Part shown: positions 16,303-25,600 of the stretch, piece by piece
How the letters are laid out: each line of letters begins with the position of its first letter
How positions within the stretch are numbered: position 1 is the first letter of the stretch
Assembly (NCBI GenBank): GCA_022707885.1
Contig: JAKIZT010000009.1
Coordinates: 1-64,000 of the forward strand
Length of the DNA: 64,000 nt
Reading direction: 5' to 3'
DNA from: Caldisericales bacterium
GTDB lineage: Bacteria > Caldisericota > Caldisericia > JAAYUI01
Program-made: the position numbers and the translations under genes
The notes under the pieces: generated by a model
Database searches by the model: none
The model's input: the letters and a program-made list of their open reading frames with translations, nothing else
What the model was told of the DNA's origin: nothing

Positions 16303-16329
16303 AAAAGGCCCTCCAGCAAAAGAGGGCCC
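16303..16329 (-). terminator. Hairpin inside the morphogenesis operon
   Basis: On the minus strand GGCCCTC (16328-16322) and GAGGGCC (16313-16307) form a 7-bp stem with an 8-base loop, followed by TTTTCATTT. It separates the terminase-portal-membrane genes from the protease and capsid and lies just before the protease ribosome binding site. It may be a weak terminator, an attenuator or an RNA-processing or stability hairpin. Confidence 0.5.
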
Positions 16330-16356
16330 AGTATTTTTTGTCTATGCCAAGTGGTG

Positions 16357-16647
16357 TTAGTCTGACTTCTTTTTGAAGAACCTGACCAGCCTGAGTGGTG
16401 CAAAAGGCGCATTGAATATAAGCCACACCACAATCATTGCTCCCCACGCCGTGTAGACGTCCAGTGGTGGTGCCGGTACAAAAAACCTGTATATGGTTAT
16501 GTTCCAGAGCCATGAAACAACATAGCCAAGGCCATAAAACCACCCGGCACAAAGCAGGAGACCCACCGGCACTGCCCAGATGGCGTCCAGCTTTGAGTCG
16601 AAGTAGAATTTTCTGTCAGTTTTTGAGAATCTCAGTGACATGAGCAC
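16357..16647 (-). CDS. Small membrane protein between portal and protease
   Basis: The 96-residue frame starts with GTG at 16647. An ATG at 16641 is equally possible and neither has a good ribosome binding site. It has two hydrophobic helices (about residues 23-52 and 66-84) with charged ends, including a Lys-rich C-terminus FFKKKSD. The size and the two-helix layout fit a holin, which the cassette otherwise lacks. The position between portal and protease is unusual for one. No motif is recognised, so the holin role is only a suggestion. Confidence 0.65.
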   Translation of the reverse strand: MLMSLRFSKTDRKFYFDSKLDAIWAVPVGLLLCAGWFYGLGYVVSWLWNITIYRFFVPAPPLDVYTAWGAMIVVWLIFNAPFAPLRLVRFFKKKSD

Positions 16648-16650
16648 ATG

Positions 16651-17841
16651 TTACTGGTTTTTGCCAGCCCCTTCAACTTCCCTGGCTGGAAGGCCCATTC
16701 TCGCCCTGGCCTCATCGGCTGAAATCATCCCTGAATCGATGAGTATTTTATCTGTCTGCGCCCTGCAAAGTTCGTCTTCGGCGTCCATTTCATTGAAGCG
16801 GAACCTCCACCCAGAAATCCTCAATCCTTCCCTGATGATTGCCCTGTTGATTCTTTCTTCCAGAAACCTCTGCCTGGGTGCAATGACAAGATTTTTGAAG
16901 TTTTGCAACTGCGACTGGCCAGTGCCCCCGCCAAGATTGCCGCTCTCGATTATGCCAAGCAGGTGCGGCGGAACACCATGCGCAACAACCATCAGATCGC
17001 GGTTCATCTTCCTGTAGTCGGCAAAAGAGGCCTCCTGCGGTGTTGTCTGGATCGGTTTTATCTCTCCAGTGACACCCTGGGGGAACTGCAAGACCATCGT
17101 CTTGTGCGGATTGCCCTTGAGATTTGACATGTAATTCTGGAGCTCCTCCTTGTCCTTTGGGGAAAGCGAGCCGCCGGATATGACAAGGCAAAACCTTGGT
17201 GTGGCATTGTTCTCAAAGAACTGGATGTTGTAATCTCTGGCCAGAATATCGCCCATCGTGGAGCCTATCGCGGCCACCGAATCGGGAAGACCATAGAATT
17301 GCGAGGAAGGATTGTATTTCCTGAAATGCACGATCTCTGAAGATCTGCCGGCATCGTCCTCAAAAATCTCGCCACCACCAAGGCTGGCAAATTTCCTCTT
17401 CTGGGTGCCTATCGTTTGCACAAAACCGCCGTCCCTAAGCAATTTTATGTTCCTGGCAGAAACATGGTACAGCCTCCCGACCCTCCCAAACTGGTCTCTT
17501 GTGGCCTCAAGGTAACCATTCCCAAGGCATTCCAGGTCAACCATCACCTGGAACAGCAGTTCGTCAAAAGTCTGGCCCGGATTACACTCCTCAAGAAACT
17601 GCAACAGCTTATTTCTGGACTCTTCTCCACCACCCTCATCCACAAGCCTCCAGCCCTGTCCAACTGTGAATTGAGCTTTTACCTGCACTGCCCTGTAGTA
17701 GATCTCATTGCTCTGGTAAAGCTCGAGCAGCTTCTCAAAATCCAGGTACGGGGGTGGTTCCACTACCCCAGATACACCCAGTGGTTTTTCCCTGACCTGT
17801 CTTGTCTCACACGAAAGAAAATCAAGCTTTGCCTGCTTCAT
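16651..17841 (-). CDS. Portal protein (HK97 family)
   Basis: The protein has 396 residues and an ATGA overlap with the terminase stop. Recognisable parts are YRAVQVKAQFTVGQGW, LECLGNGYLEATRDQFGRVG, YGLPDSVAAIGSTMGDILA, ARDYNIQFFENNATPRFCLV and a VAHGVPPHLLGIIESGNLGG stretch typical of HK97-like portals. Twelve copies form the channel through which DNA enters the head and to which the connector binds. The C-terminus carries ISADEARARMGLPAREVEG, also usual for the family. Length is normal. Confidence 0.93.
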   Translation of the reverse strand: MKQAKLDFLSCETRQVREKPLGVSGVVEPPPYLDFEKLLELYQSNEIYYRAVQVKAQFTVGQGWRLVDEGGGEESRNKLLQFLEECNPGQTFDELLFQVMVDLECLGNGYLEATRDQFGRVGRLYHVSARNIKLLRDGGFVQTIGTQKRKFASLGGGEIFEDDAGRSSEIVHFRKYNPSSQFYGLPDSVAAIGSTMGDILARDYNIQFFENNATPRFCLVISGGSLSPKDKEELQNYMSNLKGNPHKTMVLQFPQGVTGEIKPIQTTPQEASFADYRKMNRDLMVVAHGVPPHLLGIIESGNLGGGTGQSQLQNFKNLVIAPRQRFLEERINRAIIREGLRISGWRFRFNEMDAEDELCRAQTDKILIDSGMISADEARARMGLPAREVEGAGKNQ

Positions 17842-19235
17842 AAAACCTCCAGAATGTCGACCCTCGGCGATGTTCCCTGCCTTGCAAGTGAAACTGCCAT
17901 TTCAAAAGCATCTATCATGTCGTCATGCTCCCCTCCCGGAAACTCAAGCAATTCCCTGATAAAAAGCTCATGACAGGGCGCAACGCGGACCTTCCCAGAC
18001 TCAAATAATGGCTGGAGTGCTCTTATTCTCGACTGCTTCGGCGCAAGCGGGGTAATTGGCTTGACAGGAACTGCCAGATTGCCTGAAAGGTGCTCTATGA
18101 GCGCCCTCTGGTATGCTACGTCCTCTATCCCCAAAAGAAGCGGCCTGTGGAGCTCACAGGAGTCCCTCACGGCCTCTGCCTGTCTTGAGAAACCGAAATG
18201 TCCCCTGATGCAATCGAGAAGATATATGGTGCCAGCGGAATCAACGCCAATCGTGACCATCGCAAACCAATCCGAGCCCTCCCTCTCGGATATGGCCAGG
18301 TCGCAGGCCGTATAAACCGACAACGATGGCCTCTCAGGAAGCAGGTCATAGAACAGGAGCCATTCCCTCCTGAAAGTTCTGCCAAGATAGAAGCTCACAT
18401 CGTTCTGCTTTTCCCTGTCAAACATCGCCTGGCCGGTCATCAACCTGTCCAGAAGCAGCCTGTCTACCCCCCACATCTTCGGCCACAATACCTGCCATTT
18501 CCCCTCTTTTTTTACACCAAGCAATTGGCCCTTGTCGCCAAAACTAAAAAATCCAGATATTGGCATCCCCTTTTCCAGCGCTTCGGTGAAATTTGATGGC
18601 CATCTGATGATTGCCTTCTCTGAAATAAATTCCCAGGCAGGATTTTTCCCCAGTTTCCCATACAGGTCCTCCGGATGTTTCCTTGTTCCAACAACAAGGA
18701 GTCTTGTCTCCGGCAAACAGAGCTGGAGCAACGACCCGTAAAACCACTCCTCGACTTCCTCTCTTGCCTGTGGAGTCTGTGTGTTGCGATCATCAAGCAC
18801 ATCGTCACAGATGATCAGGTCATAGTGGCCACCGGTGAGCGACCCAAGAACCCCCGAACAGGAAACGTTTGGTTCCTTTGAGTCGCAGCCCTCCAGTCTC
18901 ATTTCGGTTGCCGTTGCGCTGGACAATTTTGGTGCACAACCCGCTTGCCAGAGCCTGATGCAGACTGATTCAACCTGTCTCAAAAGCCTTGATGCAAGCT
19001 GCTCGGTCTTTGAAACAACCAGTATTCTTGCCCCAGGATTTAACAAGAGGAAAGTTTGTGAAAATATCACTGTCCATATAGTAGATTTACCATGACAACG
19101 TGGTGCAAGCTGGACCCTTCTGCTCCATGGCTCATCAAAACACTTTATCCATTTTTTTTGGTGAGCAGGAAGATCGAATTGCAATTTCTTACATACATCA
19201 AATGCTTTTTCAGAAAGGGTTTGTGGCACTCCCAA
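17838..19235 (-). CDS. terL: Terminase large subunit
   Basis: The protein has 465 residues. The start codon is TTG at 19235, just after GGGAGGGAGGGG; a GTG lies two codons later. The ATPase domain shows the Walker A-like APRCHGKS (44-51), Walker B DLIICDDV (139-146) and LLVVGTRKHPEDLY. The nuclease domain shows acidic residues of the RNase H fold: ACDLAIS (Asp312), GIEDVAYQ (Glu371) and GEHDDMIDA (Asp438/439/442). It should pump DNA into the prohead and cut it. No small terminase is found upstream, which differs from normal phages of this type. It is the first gene of the operon. Confidence 0.93.
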   Translation of the reverse strand: MGVPQTLSEKAFDVCKKLQFDLPAHQKKWIKCFDEPWSRRVQLAPRCHGKSTIWTVIFSQTFLLLNPGARILVVSKTEQLASRLLRQVESVCIRLWQAGCAPKLSSATATEMRLEGCDSKEPNVSCSGVLGSLTGGHYDLIICDDVLDDRNTQTPQAREEVEEWFYGSLLQLCLPETRLLVVGTRKHPEDLYGKLGKNPAWEFISEKAIIRWPSNFTEALEKGMPISGFFSFGDKGQLLGVKKEGKWQVLWPKMWGVDRLLLDRLMTGQAMFDREKQNDVSFYLGRTFRREWLLFYDLLPERPSLSVYTACDLAISEREGSDWFAMVTIGVDSAGTIYLLDCIRGHFGFSRQAEAVRDSCELHRPLLLGIEDVAYQRALIEHLSGNLAVPVKPITPLAPKQSRIRALQPLFESGKVRVAPCHELFIRELLEFPGGEHDDMIDAFEMAVSLARQGTSPRVDILEVL

Positions 19236-19271
19236 TTACCCCTCCCTCCCGTGGGTTCCCAACGATAGTGA

Positions 19272-19300
19272 ATTGTAATCTCAGATGCTCTGGTTGTCAA
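19272..19300 (-). promoter_or_regulatory. Near-consensus sigma70 promoter of the phage-like operon
   Basis: On the minus strand TTGACA (19300-19295), a 17-base spacer and TACAAT (19277-19272) precede the terminase start by about 35 bases. No inverted repeat that could bind a repressor was noticed over it. The two promoters of this divergent region are only about 100 bases apart. Confidence 0.75.
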
Positions 19301-19400
19301 ATACCGACATTTTAGAGTATAGCTGGCTAATATGATTTTTGCTTATATTTATAGTATACTCACAATTATTTTCTGGTGAGACTGTGAACTTTTCCGGGCA

Positions 19401-19428
19401 TTGACGTGTAACACGCCAGAAATAGAAT
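19401..19428 (+). promoter_or_regulatory. Possible promoter of the propeller-stalk protein
   Basis: TTGACG (19401-19406), a 16-base spacer and TAGAAT (19423-19428) are followed by AGGAGG (19435-19440) and the ATG at 19447. The leader would be only about 12 bases, just enough for the ribosome binding site. Confidence 0.4.
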
Positions 19429-19446
19429 TTGTGCAGGAGGTAATTA

Positions 19447-21978
19447 ATGAAACGCTTTGCCGCGATTTTTTTGGTCCTTGTAATCTGTTTTCCATTTGTA
19501 TCCACTGCCGTAGAGCAGGTCGTAATCGAACCGGTTGGCAACGGGCCAACCACAGGGGAGATTGCTGTCCCGGTTGCGATCCTTCCACTCTCTGGCGGAG
19601 ATGTGGCAGTCCTCGACGGCAGAACATCCCGGATCAATTTTTTTGGTCCGGATGGCGTTATGAAAAACTACTACCCAATAGACAGGGAAACGATTCCAGC
19701 ATTGCCTCCTGACATGTCAGATTCCATACCGTTCTCGTTTGCACAAATCAAATTGACCTCGGATAGGAAAAGCAGTCTTTATTACATTGGCAAAGATGGC
19801 GTCTATCAAATAAACATCCAGACTGGTGAGACCTCCAAAAGAATCGAGCTTGAAAAACAACTACTTCCTGTTTCGATTGCGGTAGACGGGCAAGGCAACA
19901 TTTTCACGCTTGACCATGAAAGGTGTATCACAAAATATGGCAGTGACGGAAAAGAAGTCGCAAAAATCGGCGAGCTGGGAAAAGGTAAAGGGAAAGCGCT
20001 CAATCCATACGCCGTAATGGCTCTTGAAGATGGAAGCATTGCATTGCTTGACACCTGGAACGAGGAGACTTCAGAGCAAATCTCGTCCGATGAAAAAGGA
20101 ATAATGATTTTTTCAGGAGAGGGGAAATTCATCAGGGAATTTGGCCAGCTTGGGTTGATGGGTGGCGATGACAGCCAGATACAGGTTGGCTTTGCAGGTT
20201 TTGGGAAGGGCCAGGAAATCTTTGTTCTTGATGTCGGCTTTTCAGGGAAGCCGGCATGGGTGATAAAAAAATACAAAACAAACGGGGATTTTGAAGAAAA
20301 GATAGAACTTAAGCAGTCTGGTGATTTAGTAAGCAATTACATTTCATCATTCTTTGTAGACGATGGCGGCAAAATAGCCCTTGCAATGCCATTCCTTTCA
20401 AAAGCAGTGTTAGACGCAAATGGTGTCGCACAGGGACTGGGAAAGATCCTTGAAGACACACTAAAAAATCCCGTTTCCGCAATGAAATTGCCACAGGGGA
20501 AAACAGCCATTCTCGAGGGACTCGACAGAAAGCTGCATATTTTTGGTTCCGATGGCACCCCGCAAAAAACAGTTGCTCTTTCTGGCCCAAAATCTGAGGG
20601 GCCAGCTGGAGACTCACTTGGTGTTCTTTCGGACATGGCAATGACCCAAAATGAGCTTCTGGTTGCCTCTGGATGGGAAATCCGAAGGTACGACAATCTA
20701 ACGTTTGAATTCAAAGGTTCCTATGATCTCCAGAAAAATGTCGATATACCCGACATCATAATGGCGCTTGCATCATCCGGAAACAAGATAGTGGCGCTTG
20801 ACAGGCAGGGCCAGGTGATATTCATGACGGGCGGATTGCCATCAACATTCAAGGTGGAAGGTAATCCCATTGACGTGACTTTTGACAGGGACGGCAACAT
20901 TCTTCTGCTCTTCCCGGAGGAAAAGAAGATAAAAGCATTCTCCGAGACCGGCACAAAGAAATTTGAGTTTGCACTCGAGGGGGTTGAGATGCCTTCCTCA
21001 ATCTGCACAAGGCCATCCGGAGAAATAATCATCACCGACCCCGCGATAGGGCAAATCATCGAGTTTTCAGAGAATGGAAAAAATATTGCAGCATACGGCC
21101 GAAAAGGGTGGCTCGCACAAACCGAGACTGTCCAGGACTACAAAAAAGAACCAGATGCACTGGCATATCCCTCAAGAATAAGATCAAATCAGGATGGAAC
21201 CCTGACCGTGCTCGATGTTGGCAATTCAAGGGCGCTGAATGTTTCGTTCAAGGAAGCCGAACCCCCGCCACCGGAAAAAAAGCCGGCAAAGCTGTCTGTT
21301 GACAAGGCTTCGCTTGACTTCGGCAAGATGTATTACGAAAAATCGGCCAAAACACTGGAAATCGCAATCTCAAACCTCGGTGATGAAGAACTTGAGGGTA
21401 ACATAACAAGCACCTCCAAAATGTTTGTGGTTTCCCCGGAAAAAATTGACCCAGAAACAAAGGCGATAAAAGTGACCGTTGATCCAGGAAGGGACGATGC
21501 CTGGGAGACATTCAAGGGTGAAGTAAAGATCCAGACAAATGGCGGATCGGCCAATGTGCCAGTGTCAGTGCAGATAACCGGCAAGAAGATATCAATATCG
21601 CTCCTTTCAACATCATTCCTGATACAAACCGATGGTGACGAAGAAAAGTACGATGCGGGAAGGGCAGGGGTAATCATAAAGGGCAGAACCCTAGTTCCTC
21701 TCAGGGCGCTTGGTGAAGCGCTGGGGGCCGAAGTAAACTGGAACGCCAGCGAAAGAAAAGTCACATACTCTCTTGATGGCGGAACTGTCGAAATCTGGAT
21801 AAACAAGCCACAGGCAAAGGTGAATGGCAATCAGGTAAATATCGACCCGCCAGCAGTAATACTCGCAAGTGGATCAACTTATGTTCCAGTAAGGTTTGTT
21901 GCCGAGGCGCTTGGCTGCGATGTCGAGTGGGTCGAGCAGAAAAAGACGGCCGTAATCTATTATCCGAAGAGGCCTTAA
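19447..21978 (+). CDS. Secreted beta-propeller protein with stalk domain
   Basis: The protein has 843 residues. A signal peptide (MKRFAAIFLVLVICFPFVSTA) follows AGGAGG at ideal spacing. Residues 25 to about 600 consist of repeats of the type SIAVDGQGNIFTLDHERCIT, DRDGNILLLFPEEKKI and SGEIIITDPAIGQIIEFSENG, which are NHL/YVTN-like propeller blades. Residues about 610-715 form an Ig-like domain (KLSVDKASLDFGKMYYEKSA). The C-terminus is a copper-amine-oxidase N-terminal-like stalk (GRTLVPLRALGEALGAEVNW, then TYVPVRFVAEALGC). No catalytic residue is seen; a cell-surface binding or scaffolding role is likely. It is convergent with the DUF4388 gene, with a 4-bp gap. Confidence 0.85.
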   Translation: MKRFAAIFLVLVICFPFVSTAVEQVVIEPVGNGPTTGEIAVPVAILPLSGGDVAVLDGRTSRINFFGPDGVMKNYYPIDRETIPALPPDMSDSIPFSFAQIKLTSDRKSSLYYIGKDGVYQINIQTGETSKRIELEKQLLPVSIAVDGQGNIFTLDHERCITKYGSDGKEVAKIGELGKGKGKALNPYAVMALEDGSIALLDTWNEETSEQISSDEKGIMIFSGEGKFIREFGQLGLMGGDDSQIQVGFAGFGKGQEIFVLDVGFSGKPAWVIKKYKTNGDFEEKIELKQSGDLVSNYISSFFVDDGGKIALAMPFLSKAVLDANGVAQGLGKILEDTLKNPVSAMKLPQGKTAILEGLDRKLHIFGSDGTPQKTVALSGPKSEGPAGDSLGVLSDMAMTQNELLVASGWEIRRYDNLTFEFKGSYDLQKNVDIPDIIMALASSGNKIVALDRQGQVIFMTGGLPSTFKVEGNPIDVTFDRDGNILLLFPEEKKIKAFSETGTKKFEFALEGVEMPSSICTRPSGEIIITDPAIGQIIEFSENGKNIAAYGRKGWLAQTETVQDYKKEPDALAYPSRIRSNQDGTLTVLDVGNSRALNVSFKEAEPPPPEKKPAKLSVDKASLDFGKMYYEKSAKTLEIAISNLGDEELEGNITSTSKMFVVSPEKIDPETKAIKVTVDPGRDDAWETFKGEVKIQTNGGSANVPVSVQITGKKISISLLSTSFLIQTDGDEEKYDAGRAGVIIKGRTLVPLRALGEALGAEVNWNASERKVTYSLDGGTVEIWINKPQAKVNGNQVNIDPPAVILASGSTYVPVRFVAEALGCDVEWVEQKKTAVIYYPKRP

Positions 21979-21982
21979 AAAC

Positions 21983-22531
21983 CTATTCAGTCACTATTTT
22001 TACAAAACCGAGTTTTGTGAGCTTCGCCACTATCCTGCGCGCTTCATCAGTGGTTATTTCAAGCTCGCTTGTAATCTGGGCAATGGACACGCCGTCCTGG
22101 ATGCAGGAAAGGAAAGACCATTCAACCGGCTCCAGGACTATGCCATCTGGCTGGGAAGTGTCCCTGGCAAGCCTTATCTGGTGGGTACCGGAAATGGATT
22201 GTCCAATTTCTGCAATGTCCTCGTCCTGCCTCAGTGTGTGATCAAGAATGAATTTCTCGACGCTGAGAGTAATTGTCGGATCGCCATCCCAGTCGCCAGG
22301 TGTGAAGCTGAAAGTGCCATTTGTCCACGTCATGATGTGGTTTGCCGCCTCATCGCCAAAGATGTTGCCATAAACGGCATGCACAAGCTTGCCCCCCACA
22401 AAAATGAGGGTGCCCTTTACGCCGTCTTCAGTGGTTACCTGAAGGCTCCCGTTCATCGAGCTCTGGTTTATGAGGCTAACGACATCGGGCAGGCTTAAAT
22501 ACTGGAGTTGTCCTGAAATTGACTGGCCCAT
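21983..22531 (-). CDS. DUF4388 (PATAN) domain protein with winged-helix C-terminus
   Basis: The protein has 182 residues. The first 100 begin MGQSISGQLQYLSLPDVVSL, followed by SMNGSLQVTTEDGVKGTLIF and GKLVHAVYGNIFGDEAA, which is the DUF4388 pattern. The C-terminal part (ITSELEITTDEARRIVAKLT) looks like a small winged helix. Members often occur with two-component and c-di-GMP systems or gliding machinery, and the function is not settled. It is cytoplasmic, with no signal peptide. No strong ribosome binding site is seen before the ATG. Confidence 0.82.
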   Translation of the reverse strand: MGQSISGQLQYLSLPDVVSLINQSSMNGSLQVTTEDGVKGTLIFVGGKLVHAVYGNIFGDEAANHIMTWTNGTFSFTPGDWDGDPTITLSVEKFILDHTLRQDEDIAEIGQSISGTHQIRLARDTSQPDGIVLEPVEWSFLSCIQDGVSIAQITSELEITTDEARRIVAKLTKLGFVKIVTE

Positions 22532-22559
22532 TTAATTTAGGATTATGTTTGGACAGCGC

Positions 22560-22588
22560 TGTAAAGTCAAGAATACTATGCTTATAAT
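22560..22588 (+). promoter_or_regulatory. Promoter of the duplicated glycosidase-like gene
   Basis: A consensus TATAAT (22583-22588) lies 17 bases after TGTAAA. Transcription should start near 22595, so the mRNA begins almost at GGAGG and the ATG at 22608 is the real start rather than the ATG at 22596. Confidence 0.5.
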
Positions 22589-22607
22589 GTAGAACATGGA
22601 GGTCAGG

Positions 22608-25600
22608 ATGAAGAAAATTATCATTTTTGCGGTCTGCCTGTTCTTGTTGATCCAGGTTTTTTCAGTATTGGAAGTGTCACACGCAAAAAACCAAATGGCT
22701 GGCCCAATACATGGCGAAGGGCAAGTTTTGGGCAACGAGCTCCTTGGCAGGACAAGACTGGGTTTTCTTGATCCCTACGGATACCCTAAATTCTCCCCGA
22801 AACTTACAAAATTGCTCTTTGATTCTCTTGGAGTTAAAGATTATGATGAATACAAGGACGAGCTCACCAAGCGCCTTGATGAGCTTGCTCCAACCTTCTA
22901 CAGGCAAGACTTTTTCATGTGGGCGCCCGGTTTTGAGTGGAAGGATGCCGCAAAAAAAATTGCACTCGAGAGCTCAAAAGGTATCGAGCATATAATTACC
23001 TTGAACTTCAGGAGTTTTTTGCCAAACAGCGCCAGAACTGTCGGAGACATTGTCGAATACTATGATGGGGACGGAAAAGACGACAATCCCTTTGGCGCCG
23101 TTGTAAAAATCTGGCAGATTGAGAATGAAATCAACATGAAGGACATTTTCTGGAAGGGAACCCCGTCAGAATATGCCAAGCATCTTCTTGGCTGTTACAA
23201 CGAGGCAAAGAACTCCGATCCTTCGTGTGTTGTTGTGATGGCTGGTGAAGCCTCGGATGTAAAAAATGAGGTGTATGCTGATATTTTGCGTGAGCTGGGT
23301 GGCCAGCCTGCATTTGATTCAGTCGACATACACGTTTACGGGCAGGCAACAGACTCGCTCATGGTGGAAAGGTGCGCAAAAAGCTTCAGGGAGCGCCTTC
23401 TTGATGCAGGATATGATCCGAACACACCAATGTTTATGACCGAATACGGCACCTACTGCGGTAAAATGCCGAAAATGGATGACTCAAGCGAAACCATACA
23501 AGCAAAAACGTTTGCCGAGAGGACAATACTTGCCCTCGCAAACGGAATAAAGGGCGCATGCTACATAAGCTGTGTTGATGGCGTGATGGATGACAAGGTA
23601 GATGGATATTTCAGCCAGATGGGACTGATCCATAACGGCATTACAAAATTTGGCAATGGCCCATGGCACAAAAGAAAGGTTTTCTGGACCTACAAGCTCC
23701 TTTCGCTCTATCTTTCACAAGCCACTTTTGATGATGTGCTGGAGGTGACACTTGGTGTCGGCATAAGGGCCTTCAGATTCAACAGACCAGGCCTCCAGCC
23801 CGTTTATTTTGTTTTCCTTGAAGAACAGGGAACAGCAAGGAAAGTACCACTTCCAGTTACCGACAAAATGAGGGTGACCTCGCTTGTGCCGGTTGGTGAA
23901 AGTGGTGACGAGTACGACAGGCTTGAGGACGCCATAGAAACAAAAATCGTCGACCCAATCGATTTGAACAGCATTTATGCCATGCTTGCCCGCGGGCCAA
24001 TCGCAGTGGAGCCTCTCCCACCCAGAATGCTCTCCGAAAAGATTGGCATTGCAAAACTTTCGACATCAACAAACATTGATCTTCCAGTGGGTGAAGTGTA
24101 TCTGACAAAAGAAAATGCCATAAAATGGGTTGACGGGGGAAAGCCGGACTTTTCAAAAATTGATCTGGCGATTACAAAATTGGTGAAAGCTGGCAAATCT
24201 GTAATACTCGCAATAAATGTCGAGGCTGAATGCTTCTCGAAGCCAATCGAGTTTGCCAAATTTTCCAAATTCATTGAAGGGGTAGTAGAAAGATACGACG
24301 GGGACGGCATACTGGACGCACCCGATACCCTTTGCACAAAGTTCCATCTTGATGCAAGAATTAGTGACACTTCATATATCTCAGAATCTTCCAAGTGTTA
24401 TGCACAGATGATAAAAGCGTCAGGAAGGGCTGTTTCCTCGGCGAACACAAGCGCAAAACTGATTGTGGGTGGATTCAGTGACAACAAAGCTCGCATCTGG
24501 CCAGCAATCTTCAACGAACTGCGGAAATTTGAGGCCGAGGCTGGCTATCCATTTTTCGACATTGTGGCCATTTCAAACAACTTTGGCTCCTCAAGGGCCG
24601 ATTCCGAGAACTACAATTTCATAAACCGCATCTCGAGGAACACCAGAAAATTGCTGGATGAAAACGGTCTCCAGAGAATACCGATAACATGCCTGTCTGC
24701 CATGAACTATGTTGGTGTGGCAAAAGACTATCCGGAACAGACCGAAAGGGACCAGGCAAACGAGCTGGTGAAGCGCATCATGACCATGATTGGGAACGGG
24801 TGCCAGACTGCCTGCTGGGGCATGGAAAAGGACGTTTCAGGCAACATTTTTGGCTCATGCGGACTGCTCGATCTGAACGGAAACCCCAGGCTCTCCTACC
24901 ATTCAATGCAGAAATTATTGCTTGAAACCTCAAAAGTCCAGGTTCTCTCATACGATCTCCCTGGCGGCAAGACAACCACCGGGAGATGGATTGCACCGGA
25001 ATACAACAGCCTCTGGGGGATGAGGTTTGGCATAAATGACCCATTTGTCATCGCCTGGGTAAACGGCTCAAAACCGCCGACTTTCTCCTATGTGGACTTT
25101 GATTTTCCGGCCACGCAAGCGCTCGAGCTCGAATACCTGGTGCCGGACCAGAAAAGCGGAAAAGAGACTGGCGGTAAACCCACGTTCAAAAAAGTCACCA
25201 TCTTCAGGCAGGACGGCGAGTTCAAGATACCGGTGGACAGGCTTGAACCATTCATAATCAGGCCTTCAAATGCAGTGGCGCCCAAAATCGAGATAAAAAT
25301 TGACCCGGCAATCATGATGGTCAACCCAGGGCAAAAAGACACGGCAACAATAACCGTGACAGGATTTGAGGGTGAGGCAATCCTCTCCGCTCCAAGCACA
25401 AAAACCCTCGGGACAACAATCAGCCCGGAAAAAGTGAAATCAGGCCAGCAGGCGACTCTAACAGTCTCCACGCTGGTTGCAAGCGCCGGCCAGCAATACA
25501 CTGTCGCAATTTCTGCAACAACAGGCCAGGGCAACGCCGAGGCCCTCCTCCAGATTGAGGTCTCAAACATCATGCCAGTGGAGATTTCACTGTGGATAGG

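Larger units (their letters stand above)
3785..19235 (-). mobile_element. Tailed-phage particle cassette: gene transfer agent-like or defective prophage
   Basis: Nineteen genes on one strand encode packaging, head, tail and lysin functions in HK97/lambda order, most of them overlapping by ATGA or GTGA. GGGAGGG ribosome binding sites recur before many of the starts. A consensus-like promoter precedes the terminase and a strong terminator follows the amidase. No integrase, excisionase, repressor, replication gene or small terminase subunit is visible, and no flanking repeat or tRNA was noticed. Secreted host-like genes flank it on both sides, and base composition looks like that of the host housekeeping genes. 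Known GTAs (for example RcGTA, about 15 kb) have this size and content. A decayed prophage or a satellite that uses another phage's replication is also possible. Confidence 0.75.

Noticed and set aside
3785..19235. Tailocin or contractile injection system
   Set aside because: Terminase, portal, prohead protease and capsid genes are present, and there is no sheath gene, so DNA-filled heads with non-contractile tails are expected.
19236..19446. Small terminase gene upstream of terL
   Set aside because: Only about 210 bases separate the divergent starts, and they are filled by two promoters and AT-rich sequence.
3658..19446. Attachment-site repeats flanking the cassette
   Set aside because: No direct repeat of useful length was noticed by eye between the two flanks; a computed search would be needed to exclude it.
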